Part shown: one piece after another, positions 4,737 to 11,800 of the stretch | Layout: each line of letters opens with the position of its first letter | Position numbering within the stretch: the stretch's first letter is position 1 | IMG/VR virus record: IMGVR_UViG_3300007354_000021 | Location: 1 to 21,702 of that record | Length of the DNA: 21,702 nt | Reading direction: 5' to 3' (one strand) | Origin: a virus | Program-made: the position numbers and the translations under genes | The notes under the pieces: model-generated | What the model saw: the letters and a program-made list of their open reading frames with translations, nothing else | Told to the model about the DNA's origin: nothing | Databases searched by the model: none

Positions 4737-5028
4737 TCTAGGGGTCAAAAAAAACACTGATACTCAGGCTAACAGACACGCTCAGATAAAAGCATTCAGT
4801 CACCACCAAATGACCATCAAGTAAGCCCTCAATGCACCATCAATGGATATTCAATCCAGTTCAGTATCAATTAAATCAAAGAGATAGCATCGAGTGTGCC
4901 CTAGGTGTGTCAGCATGTACTCCACAAGAGACCGGATCGAGAGCCATCCAAGGCACCCCACCGGGGGGAATCCCCTCGCGTGAACGGTTGGATGGCTACA
5001 CGAATTTTTGAGACAAAACAAAAGGGTA
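4737..5028. other. Gene-free stretch between early promoter region and small ORFs
   Basis: No convincing gene on either strand. It contains an A8 run (about 4747-4754), AT-rich sequence to about 4890, an exact copy (4893-4902) of the 10-mer found near attP, and the GC-rich structured island at 4942-4997. By T7 analogy the physical genome end or terminal repeat could lie between the terminase gene and the early promoter, thus possibly here, but no terminal repeat can be seen in one window. Confidence 0.4.
4942..4997. repeat. GC-rich structured element with perfect 10-bp inverted repeat
   Basis: AGCCATCCAA (4942-4951) and TTGGATGGCT (4988-4997) are exact inverse copies. Inside are CCCC-ACC-GGGG (about 4957-4967) and GGGG-AAT-CCCC hairpin options. 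On the plus strand TTTTT follows at 5005-5009. It could be a terminator, a structured RNA, or a DNA-processing site. Confidence 0.6.
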
Positions 5029-5199
5029 CTACTTGTAAACGCATTTAGCGTACAGAACCCTATTAGTCATCTTAGGCTCAAGCAAAAGGCTTCTCTTAGC
5101 GTCCTCACAGGTGGTCTCTGAGAAGAATTCTTGGGAGTGAGTTGTAATTGCTCCTTCACCGGGAGAGATGAGCACTACCATCAAAATAACTATGTTCAT
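5029..5199 (-). CDS. Small exported protein with two cysteines, 56 aa
   Basis: ATG at 5197-5199 is preceded by AAGGTAAACAAC (Shine-Dalgarno AAGG, good spacing). Residues 1-18 (MNIVILMVVLISPGEGA) look like a short signal peptide or anchor without basic n-region; the remainder is hydrophilic with C31 (SETTCEDAKRS) and C53 (LYAKCVYK), suited to a disulfide in the periplasm. Many phages carry a similar short secreted protein with F..., C..A near the start and A.C near the end; function unknown. It lies in the lysis/holin neighbourhood, so an accessory lysis or superinfection role is possible. It lacks a lipobox, so it is not a standard Rz1. Confidence 0.65.
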   Translation of the reverse strand: MNIVILMVVLISPGEGAITTHSQEFFSETTCEDAKRSLLLEPKMTNRVLYAKCVYK

Positions 5200-5220
5200 G
5201 TTGTTTACCTTACTGTACTG

Positions 5221-5278
5221 CGAAATTAGCTCCGTTTTAGGGTAACCCGGTAGGGTAGTACAGGGTCACCCCATTACG
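5221..5278. repeat. 58-bp repeat, copy 1
   Basis: Pairs with 5420-5477. Core identity is highest over AACCCGGTAGGGTAG. On the minus strand CTACCC-TACC-GGGTTAG-type hairpins can form. In this copy the reading frame that is open in copy 2 is interrupted by a 1-bp difference after the GGGTTA. It immediately precedes the Shine-Dalgarno of the 56-aa gene. Confidence 0.75.
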
Positions 5279-5299
5279 TTCGAAATTTACCTTACTATC

Positions 5300-5398
5300 T
5301 TAGCAGCAAACGGCATTCCTATAGGTGACTTTAGGTCTCTTCGGTCGTTGTACAGACCCTTTGTTTAGATTGTGCGTTTCCTTTAGGAAGTCCCCCAT
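5300..5398 (-). CDS. Possible 32-aa basic peptide
   Basis: ATG frame between the two 58-bp repeats (MGDFLKETHNLNKGS..., with QRPKRPKV and ending NAVCC). The Shine-Dalgarno is poor and the C-terminal CC is the only distinctive feature. It may be a chance frame in a leader. Confidence 0.25.
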   Translation of the reverse strand: MGDFLKETHNLNKGSVQRPKRPKVTYRNAVCC

Positions 5399-5419
5399 GG
5401 AGTTCACTTAGACTGGTAG

Positions 5420-5477
5420 CCTAAATTAACCACGTTTTAGCTAACCCGGTAGGGTAGCTTAGGGTAATCCATTTACG
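5420..5477. repeat. 58-bp repeat, copy 2
   Basis: Same-orientation partner of 5221-5278, offset about 199-200 bp. It contains AGCTAACCCGGTAGGGTAGCT, which can pair AGCT with AGCT around ACCC-GGTA-GGGT. It lies inside the 30-aa frame 5421-5513. Confidence 0.75.
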
Positions 5478-5513
5478 TGTCTCTAAGAGGCTCTCAGGAG
5501 CTTCTACGGTCAT
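5421..5513 (-). CDS. Possible 30-aa peptide after the holin gene
   Basis: ATG at 5511-5513 follows GATAGGAGATAAAC, a very good Shine-Dalgarno, 37 bp after the holin stop. The peptide starts MTVEAPESLLETRKW and its C-terminal half (ITLSYPTGLAKTWLI) is coded by the 58-bp repeat. The other repeat copy can code RNGVTLYYPTGL in the same frame without a good start, so the repeat may be a decayed coding duplication. No family recognised. Confidence 0.45.
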   Translation of the reverse strand: MTVEAPESLLETRKWITLSYPTGLAKTWLI

Positions 5514-5549
5514 GTTTATCTCCTATCCAGAGGCGTATTTGTTAAATAG

Positions 5550-5981
5550 TTAAATCTTATTCCTCTCAACCCCTTTGATCCTCTCATACGTCCTAAACCC
5601 ACCAAGACCTAAGAGACCCATTAGCAACGTATTGAGGGCTTCGGTATTGACTGCTGGAAAAGCAGGTAGGCCGAAGATAGCCAATAGTCCGCTAATGATT
5701 GGCTGCATAAGAAACTCATAGGCTAGACCAGCAGCACACACCCATAGGGTTGCAGGGCGAGCGCCAGCAACAAAGACACTACTGTGATTAGCTTCAGCTT
5801 TGTTTACTTCAATCTGCTGAAGAATAGCAGACCATTCATTATCAAGTTCCTTAAGCTTACCCTCAAGTTCAGCCTTAGCGATCTCAGCCTTAGCTTTCTC
5901 TTTGGTGTCAGCATCAGGCCATATCTTATCTACGACACTGTTGATTAATTCAGCTACAGAACCTATTCCAAGTAAAGACAT
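5550..5981 (-). CDS. Holin of the 3TM (GTA-holin) type, 143 aa
   Basis: Membrane protein expected to form the inner-membrane lesion that lets the endolysin out. An N-terminal amphipathic segment (LLGIGSVAELINSVVDKIWPD) is followed by a charged helix (KEKAKAEIAKAELEGKLKELDNEWSAILQQIEVNKAEA, about 26-65), then about three hydrophobic stretches: VAGARPATLWVCAAGLAYEF, QPIISGLLAIFGLPAF and LNTLLMGLLGLGGF, and a basic tail (RTYERIKGVERNKI). This matches the GTA_holin_3TM layout (KA(E)-rich helix, ARPxxxW motif). Located behind the large terminase, where T7-like phages often place late lysis genes. The start has no good Shine-Dalgarno; SP6-like promoters at 6050-6081 and 6199-6221 are in position to transcribe it. 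Confidence 0.88.
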   Translation of the reverse strand: MSLLGIGSVAELINSVVDKIWPDADTKEKAKAEIAKAELEGKLKELDNEWSAILQQIEVNKAEANHSSVFVAGARPATLWVCAAGLAYEFLMQPIISGLLAIFGLPAFPAVNTEALNTLLMGLLGLGGFRTYERIKGVERNKI

Positions 5982-6049
5982 GATAATAAAGTTAACTTAA
6001 GTATATGATTGATATAGACATAGTAGTTATTATCCATACAACAAAGATA

Positions 6050-6081
6050 ATAAACTGTGTCTATAGAGACATCTATAGATT
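6050..6081 (-). promoter_or_regulatory. Candidate phage RNA polymerase promoter A (SP6-like)
   Basis: On the minus strand CTATAGATGTCTCTATAG (CTATAG at 6061-6066) is followed by ACACAG. Against the SP6 promoter core ATTTAGGTGACACTATAG it matches about 13 of 18. It shares TAGRTGTCTCTATAG with promoter B and directs transcription toward the holin. Confidence 0.55.
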
Positions 6082-6096
6082 GACTCTTAATGTTAA

Positions 6097-6140
6097 CCTA
6101 ACGAAACACTTACAGTTGAAACTTAGAGTGTTGTGTTAGG
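6097..6140. repeat. Long imperfect hairpin upstream of promoter A
   Basis: CCTAACGAAACACT (6097-6110) pairs with AGTGTTGTGTTAGG (6127-6140) at 12 of 14 positions; the interior holds AGTT-GA-AACT (6114-6123). A 44-nt hairpin in RNA of either strand. Its first half resembles the arm of the perfect repeat at 6214-6236. Confidence 0.65.
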
Positions 6141-6154
6141 ATGTTCTTAAGGTT

Positions 6155-6194
6155 TTATTTATAGTAATTTATTTACTATATTGTCTATAAATAA
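6155..6194. repeat. AT-rich nested dyad, possible unwinding element
   Basis: TTATTTATAG (6155-6164) and CTATAAATAA (6185-6194) are perfect inverse copies, and inside ATAGTAA (6161-6167) pairs with TTACTAT (6173-6179). The segment is almost entirely A/T. AT-rich segments next to phage promoters serve as origins in T7; that role here is inference. Confidence 0.5.
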
Positions 6195-6198
6195 TAAT

Positions 6199-6221
6199 AA
6201 ACCTATAGAGACACCTAAAGG
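6199..6221 (-). promoter_or_regulatory. Candidate phage RNA polymerase promoter B (SP6-like)
   Basis: On the minus strand CTTTAGGTGTCTCTATAG (CTATAG at 6203-6208) matches 15 of 18 bases of the SP6 promoter core ATTTAGGTGACACTATAG, followed by GTTTATT. Its upstream half is the end of the 23-bp inverted repeat. This is the best phage-promoter match I found. Confidence 0.65.
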
Positions 6222-6283
6222 ATCAACCTAATGAGACACTGTAAGTGATCTAGGAAGATTTCTCATTAGGTTGATCCTTTAGG
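6214..6283. repeat. 23-bp perfect inverted repeat (hairpin) behind the terminase gene
   Basis: Arms 6214-6236 and 6261-6283 are exact reverse complements (each arm includes GATCAACCTAATGAGA or its inverse), with a 24-nt spacer 6237-6260. Far longer than needed for a terminator and without T tract. Such a long double-stranded RNA arm could be an RNase III substrate; as DNA it could be a cruciform used in concatemer processing. Confidence 0.9.
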
Positions 6284-6315
6284 GTCTTCCCTATAGTATT
6301 ACTATAGATAATCTT
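6283..6315 (-). promoter_or_regulatory. Weaker candidate phage promoter C
   Basis: On the minus strand CTATAGTAATACTATAGGGAAGA (two CTATAG: 6302-6307 and 6291-6296; the second followed by GGGAAGA, like the T7 ACTATAGGGAGA start). It lacks the TGTCTCTATAG of promoters A and B, so it may be a chance match. Confidence 0.3.
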
Positions 6316-6317
6316 AA

Positions 6318-6342
6318 ATGCGCGCGTGTGCGTACGCGCGTA
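6318..6342. other. 25-nt alternating purine-pyrimidine tract (Z-DNA-prone) with CGCGCG arms
   Basis: Every base from 6318 to 6342 alternates purine and pyrimidine, and CGCGCG occurs at 6321-6326 and 6335-6340 around an 8-nt loop. It stands out from the AT-rich neighbourhood. Lies 29 bp after the terminase stop codon. A hairpin followed by ATTT on the minus strand could weakly terminate. Confidence 0.75.
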
Positions 6343-6370
6343 GCAAGAAGTGTGCCAATGCTGTAAGTCT

Positions 6371-8029
6371 TTAAACTTCAAAGAACTTATGTCTTTCTGA
6401 AGAGTACCCTAGAACATGCTGAGAGAACTTCTCTAGCTCTTTCTGCAGAAGCTCTTCCTGATGTCTTCTTTCGTTGTCCTCTGTGTTCTGTCCTAAGACC
6501 TTCATCCAGTAGCCTACAGCAATGGCTAGAGAGTCTATACGGTCGTCAAAGATCAAAGAGCCCTTGTCTTTAGTGATCCTTGAGAGTTGGTAGAAGAGTT
6601 GATATCTAGGGTCTTCAACCTTGAGATCAGCCTGAATGACAGCCTCGTCTACAACTAGACGGTGTTGATTCAGGACAGGCTCAAGGGTGTCTATGATCCT
6701 GAGTTCTTTTCTTTGAGATTGTCTTACTCCCTCAGGGTCAATGGTGCAGGGGTATATGGAAGATAATACAGGTTTGAATAACTCGGTGAACATACCATCA
6801 CCGAAGTTATCTTCTATTATTATCCAATTAACTCCATACCTTTTGGCAATACTAGCTAAACCCTTTAGCGTAGTATCCACATAACCATCCCTAAACCCAC
6901 CAGAGGCAACAAGATATAGTAATCCTCTGGAATGCTTAACTACTGCATAACCTGTCTCATTAGTGCCTCTACCTGATGGGTCGATAGCCATGACACACCC
7001 CTGATAATTATCCCACTCAGGGGAGACATACATGGGTTTATACCATCGGTCTCCAGTGAAACCTACTGATGGTAAATCTAGTATCTGATCTCTACCGGAA
7101 GCCCAAGCTAACTTGACTGGGGCTATAGTATTATCGCAGTTAAATACTATGAAGTCAGATATTTTAAGAGGGTATTTCTCCATGTCAGATAAACTAGTAT
7201 CTAACATGAACTGAAGAGCAAAGCCTGACCTTCCATAAGAGGCTTCACGCTCCCTTAAATCCAGGTCATTAAACCTTTTAGGATCAGTAGGGATACCAGG
7301 TTTAACAGCCCCATCTAATACCTTATCTAATACTATTGGTGCTAATCTACCTTGATACCTATTTAATTCAGTTTCTTTAGGGTATCTAGCTGGCCATATT
7401 CTTACCTGATACCCCCTTTCTGCTAAAGTATTATAGACAGATAATTCAGTTTGTGGAGTACCTAGATAAGTAATTTCTCCACCAGGCATTAATACTGCAT
7501 CAAACTCTTTAACGATTTCTAATAGTTTATCTCTTTGGGTTTGTGTTAAAGAGTTATTTAAGGATTCAATATCGTCTGCAATGATGAGTGTTGCACGGCT
7601 ACCAGTCATCTGCCCAGTGATGCCCACAGACTTCACAGAAGGAGCATGAGCAGGCTTGGTAGGACCGACATCAAAGGCTATGTTGGAGTCTCGCTGTCCA
7701 GATCTAGCCTTTAGATGTACCAGTACTGGAAGCTCCGATATCAGCCTTTTAGTGAACAGAGAGAAATCATCTGCACGAGTCTTGCTGGCTGAGACTACTA
7801 GGATTTTCTCATCAGGGTTTCTTAGTAGTCTCCAGCAAACATAGGCCGATGTGATCCAAGATTTACCCACACCACGGAAAGCCTCAATGATCCTTCGCCT
7901 AGGACCAGTTTGAAGATAATGGGCAATGTCGTATTGGACAGGAGTAGGGGAGGGGAGACCTAGTTTATTCCAGGTGTAGTAGAGGAATTTCCTAAAGTCT
8001 CCCTTAAGGGAATCTTCTAGGGAGGACAA
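6371..8029 (-). CDS. terL: Terminase large subunit (T7 gp19-like)
   Basis: 552-aa packaging ATPase/nuclease that moves DNA into the prohead through the portal and cuts concatemers. Residues 49-58 (EAFRGVGKSW) are the Walker A; 147-154 (TLIIADDI) the Walker B; YLGTPQTE after it is the coupling motif. The RNase H-like nuclease follows: AIDPSGRGTNETGYAV, then IIEDNFGDGMF and FDDRIDSLAIAVGYW supply the acidic metal ligands. Extended segments (GQRDSNIAFDVGP, SVKSVGITGQMTGSRA, YPLKISD) agree with T7 gp19 (586 aa). The first codon is TTG, 2 bp after the small-subunit stop; no in-frame ATG exists between, so a weak start and translational coupling are likely. Confidence 0.98.
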   Translation of the reverse strand: MSSLEDSLKGDFRKFLYYTWNKLGLPSPTPVQYDIAHYLQTGPRRRIIEAFRGVGKSWITSAYVCWRLLRNPDEKILVVSASKTRADDFSLFTKRLISELPVLVHLKARSGQRDSNIAFDVGPTKPAHAPSVKSVGITGQMTGSRATLIIADDIESLNNSLTQTQRDKLLEIVKEFDAVLMPGGEITYLGTPQTELSVYNTLAERGYQVRIWPARYPKETELNRYQGRLAPIVLDKVLDGAVKPGIPTDPKRFNDLDLREREASYGRSGFALQFMLDTSLSDMEKYPLKISDFIVFNCDNTIAPVKLAWASGRDQILDLPSVGFTGDRWYKPMYVSPEWDNYQGCVMAIDPSGRGTNETGYAVVKHSRGLLYLVASGGFRDGYVDTTLKGLASIAKRYGVNWIIIEDNFGDGMFTELFKPVLSSIYPCTIDPEGVRQSQRKELRIIDTLEPVLNQHRLVVDEAVIQADLKVEDPRYQLFYQLSRITKDKGSLIFDDRIDSLAIAVGYWMKVLGQNTEDNERRHQEELLQKELEKFSQHVLGYSSERHKFFEV

Positions 8030-8031
8030 AC

Positions 8032-8310
8032 TTAGTGCATAGCTATATCATCTTCATCGAACTCAGGGAGAGATTCGATAAGCCTCTCTAGGTCTTCTTG
8101 GGAAGCCTTGAGACCAGTCTCGGTAAGCTCTACGTTGTTGTCTTTAAGGAATTGACGGACGACATTGAGATAGGAAGCTCCAGGTTTGATCCTAGTGACC
8201 ATGCCCGACTCTTTGTCTACTATCTCGATGCCTTTAGTAACTCCTTCAAGGAGTGTCTTTAGGAGGGCAGTATGGAGAGCTTCTGCTAGATCGTGTTTAT
8301 TCTCTGCCAT
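8032..8310 (-). CDS. terS: Terminase small subunit (T7 gp18-like)
   Basis: 92 aa, directly before the large subunit, matching T7 gp18 (89 aa) in size and place. It begins MAENKHDLAEALHTALLKTLLEG (helical), has a middle GTKGIEIVDKESGMVTRIKPGASYLNVVRQFLKDN region and an acidic tail (LERLIESLPEFDEDDIAMH), which is typical for the segment that contacts the large subunit. Expected to recognise the concatemer junction and regulate the motor. Start overlaps the previous stop (TAATG). Confidence 0.88.
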   Translation of the reverse strand: MAENKHDLAEALHTALLKTLLEGVTKGIEIVDKESGMVTRIKPGASYLNVVRQFLKDNNVELTETGLKASQEDLERLIESLPEFDEDDIAMH

Positions 8311-8567
8311 TATTCAACGGGATCATAAGTAGCTTCGAAGATATCAGGCTTGCAGGGATAGAACTCTCCTCGGATTCCTTTGATAATCCAATCCCCAGGA
8401 TTAGCCTGCATATCTCCCTCAAGAGTTTTTATAAGAAGGAACTGTTTAGTATCGTAAGGATCAACTAATGCCTCTCCTACGAACTCTCTTATTTCTTGCT
8501 CATTGGTTAAATATCCTTTCCATTGGATAGCTTCAATAACGACAGGTTTCTTTACATACTTAGGCAT
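8310..8567 (-). CDS. Conserved hypothetical phage protein (PGDWIIKG family), 85 aa
   Basis: Small protein with KYVKKPVVIEAIQW at the start and GDMQANPGDWIIKG followed by EFYPCKPDIFEATY at the end. This pattern is very common in phage genomes as an uncharacterised protein (variants PGDYIIKGVxGExYPCKPDIFExTYE). Probably a compact beta-rich soluble fold. Function unknown. Its stop overlaps the start of the small terminase gene, placing it in the packaging/lysis cluster. Confidence 0.85.
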   Translation of the reverse strand: MPKYVKKPVVIEAIQWKGYLTNEQEIREFVGEALVDPYDTKQFLLIKTLEGDMQANPGDWIIKGIRGEFYPCKPDIFEATYDPVE

Positions 8568-8779
8568 TATACTAACCTTACGTGCTTAATCAGAAAGGCA
8601 TACAGGCTATATCCAGCAGCAACACCTGCAGTTATCCAGCGGATAACCTTTAGCACTCCATTAGCCTGTGTCCAAAGCTCAACCAGCTTGTCTACTTTAT
8701 GGATGAGTTCGTCTTGGGTTTCTTTAAGTTGGGATACTGTAGCTTTTAGTTCACCAAATTCCTGCGGGTCTATGGACAT
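8567..8779 (-). CDS. Small coiled-coil/membrane protein, holin- or XhlA-like, 70 aa
   Basis: The N-terminal half is a heptad-like helix (ELKATVSQLKETQDELIHKV, then DKLVELWTQ); the C-terminal part has one membrane segment (VIRWITAGVAAGYSLYAFLI) and a short basic tail KHVRLV. This layout resembles XhlA-like and class-II/III holin-associated proteins and occupies the place of T7 gene 17.5 (holin). I use the ATG at 8779; an in-frame GTG at 8818 would give 83 aa but lies inside the hairpin at 8806-8835. Neither start has a clear Shine-Dalgarno. With the 3TM holin at 5550-5981 there would be two lysis membrane proteins. Confidence 0.7.
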   Translation of the reverse strand: MSIDPQEFGELKATVSQLKETQDELIHKVDKLVELWTQANGVLKVIRWITAGVAAGYSLYAFLIKHVRLV

Positions 8780-8805
8780 TTCATAGGGGGAATATAAGAG
8801 AGAAA

Positions 8806-8835
8806 CCCGCTGGAACACTTTTAGGAACCAGCGGG
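8806..8835 (-). terminator. Hairpin after gp16, probable weak terminator
   Basis: CCCGCTGG (8806-8813) and CCAGCGGG (8828-8835) form a perfect 8-bp GC-rich stem with a 14-nt loop, followed on the minus strand by TTTCTCTCTTAT. It sits 6 bp past the gp16 stop codon, where a fibre gene would stand in T7. An RNase processing role is also possible. Confidence 0.6.
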
Positions 8836-8841
8836 GAAAGA

Positions 8842-11800
8842 CTATCGATTATGTAAACCGTAGTCCTGTACGTTTTTAGAAGGCAGGTCTTCTCCCGCAT
8901 ACTGGAAGAAATGTTTAAGGACAGGGATAGACGCTAAAGGCATCAATCCAAGGAGAGCACGATACTCCTTCTTGGTGAAGTCATAATCGTCTCTTAGGAG
9001 GGCATTCAGAGAACCTAGACCACCGTTATACATGTCGTCTAGTAAGTGGACTGAAGGGATACTCTGAACGATATCTGAACCCAATCCTGAGGATCGAGCA
9101 TAGTTGAATAGAGGCTCCTTGCCCATGTATAGGCCGGATATCCAACCAACCATAGCAGGAAGCATTGAGGCTTGCCCCATGCGGTTAATGGCTCCCTCAA
9201 CGATCTTCTGGGGAGACATCCTAGCTTCATAGGTGTCTGTTCCTCGATAGTTGTCATAGGTCTGAGCAATATAAGACAACATACCAAAGGTGAAACCATA
9301 GGCAACAGTTAACCATTGCACTTGGTCTCTAATAGCTACACCCCTCATGGTCTGCTTATAGATACCATTCATGGCAAAGCTACGGAATTGAAACAAGAGC
9401 TTTCCTATGGCCTTGTGCATGAAGGGCATGGTTCCTCCATAGGTACCCTCTTGGATGACCGTAGTGGTCAGCCTGTGGAGAGCCATAGCGAAACCATTCC
9501 ATACATCAGGGTCCCACTGATCTTCCTTGAAGACATGGACTCTACCCTTCTTACCAAACTGAACCTTAGAGGGATCGGCAAGATGAGCAAAGAGGGATTC
9601 AAGCTGTTCGTCAGATAATCCCAAGGAGCGAAGATTCCTTGCTTCTCCTGAGTTGTTCTTGAGTATTTCTTTGGCTGATCCTTTGTACTTCTTAGCCATA
9701 TCAACTAGCTTCTGGCTCATGCCAGCAAGCATCATTCTTTGTTCCATGGCAATGACAGCATTGAAGCCAGAGACATCAGACACAAAGTTGCCTACCTTGT
9801 GTAGAGCCTTATCCACTCCTTGAACAACTACCCCATCTTGAGGGTTGAAGTGAGTGAATATCTGCTGTCTAAGTCTACTGGCTCCAATACCTGTGACAGC
9901 CTCAAGCTGTCGTACAAGCTCATTGTTCAGCTTACCATCGGCTGCCAGAGTCACCATGTTCTTTAACTCGGGCATCTGCTTGTATAAAGCGGGTAACCCG
10001 ATGTTGGCCAACATGGGGGCGGCTTCGGTTAGCTGAGACCATACAAACTGACCACCACGTACAGCAAAGTTAAAGTCCCTGGCTCTTCTCCCCCAGGTTA
10101 CGAGGAATGAAGAAGGGTCCGAATCCAATGGAACACCAGTAACAGCGTCATAAAGGTAATTGCTATACGATATTGTTTTAGAAATTTCTTTATCAGAGAC
10201 ATCTACAGCTTCCTCTTTGTATTTGTTTAGAGCAGCCAAGAAGTCAGACCTTCCTTTTATTCCTGTAGTCTCAGCAACAGCTATATGACCAGCCATTTGA
10301 TGAGCGTACATAGGGACTAGCGTGTCTAAGTCTCTTTCAAACAGGTCTGCCATCCTGACAGTTACTTTCTCTCCATTCTTGTTTGTAAACTCCTGAGAGT
10401 AGGTCATATCTAGGTCTACTCTACGCTTTAATCTACTGGTCCCTGGCTTAGTGTCCCTTAGGTTAAGCGTGTTGAGAATCTTATCTATTTCCTCAGCAGG
10501 AGTGTCAACATCCTTAAGGAGAGCCTTAAGAGTACCAGCATCTTTATATGACATTCCACCATATTCTAGTGAATGTCTGAAATTTCCATAGTGAAGGACG
10601 TTCTTAACGTACCCTCTAGCAATCTTATCGTATAGCTTTTCAAGAAGCTCTTGGTGTTCCTTAAGGTTAAAGTCTTCCCCCATATCAGCTTTCTTAGGGG
10701 AATATGTACCGTCCTTTATATCGGCTGAGCGTAGGGAGTTCTTAAAGAGGTCTACAAGGTCGGCACTTTGCCTTGATAAAGAGTCTGCCGTTTCTCTGAA
10801 CTTCTGGGAAGAGATTATGCGGGGAAGATAAGGACCATCATTAAGCTTCTCTATGGGTGCATCAGGGCCTACAAGACCAGAGGAAGTTAACCTTTTCTTA
10901 TATGTCTCGAAGAATTCTCTAGTAGCCTTAACCGCCTTAGCCTCTTCTTCGGTCATTTGAGATAGAGGAATACCAGACTCATGTAAGTCAGCAATACGGT
11001 ATATAAAAGATTTCCTTCTAGCTTCTCGTCCTAACCATGATCCTCCTTTGTCGAATTCCTTGAATGCCTGATTAAACTCTCTAAGCCAATTAGTCTGAGT
11101 GGAGTGGATCAGAACATTTCTTACTTCTTCAGCAGAGTGACCAATAGCTTTGTTCTCTGCGTTGATTCCTATAGGGTCTTGGCCTAGACGGGATAAAACC
11201 TGTGCTGTAGGCTGCTTACGGCTAAGGAGCCAGCCAGAGGCATCAAACCTGAGTCTTTCATACTTAGCTCCTACGTTACCTTCTCTGATGTAGTCTTCTC
11301 TGAGTTCATCAAGGGTAGGGGAAACTTTACGCTCTCCCATCAGGTCATCTACATAGTCAGCCTGTTGAGCACCTACGGTAGATAAGCCTTCAGTAGAAGC
11401 CTTACGATACTCTTGCGCTGCCTTATGCAAGTCTCTCGTAAGGGCAGCTTGAAGCTCAGGACGATAGCCGAACTGTCCTAAGCCTCCCTGAAAGAGAGCA
11501 CCTGTAATAGAAGCCTCTAAGATTTCCTCAGCGGGCTTAGTCTCTTGCAGACCATAAAGCCCTGCTTCAATAGCTCCAGCACCAAGCGCACCAAGGCCCA
11601 TCTGACCAGCCGTATAAGCTGCCCTACCTTGAGCAACCAAGAAACCTGAGCCTGCCGTTGCTGCACCAACGAGTAAACCCGCAGGGTCAGCAACACCAGT
11701 GAGAAGGTTGATGATGGTTCCACGTAACCCTGTTTTACCCAAGGTACGTCTGGCGTCTTGTTCCTCTGCAATATTGTTGAGGATAGCTGAGAAATGCTCT

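Noticed and set aside
4372-4824. 150-aa plus-strand frame across the 242-aa gene and early promoter
   Set aside because: Overlaps a well supported minus-strand gene, sigma-70 promoter and operators; no recognisable protein features.
5312-5330. CCTAAAGTCACCTATAGG on the minus strand as a third phage promoter
   Set aside because: Shares CTATAG but spacing and upstream bases differ from A and B; CTATAG is a short palindrome found at many places.
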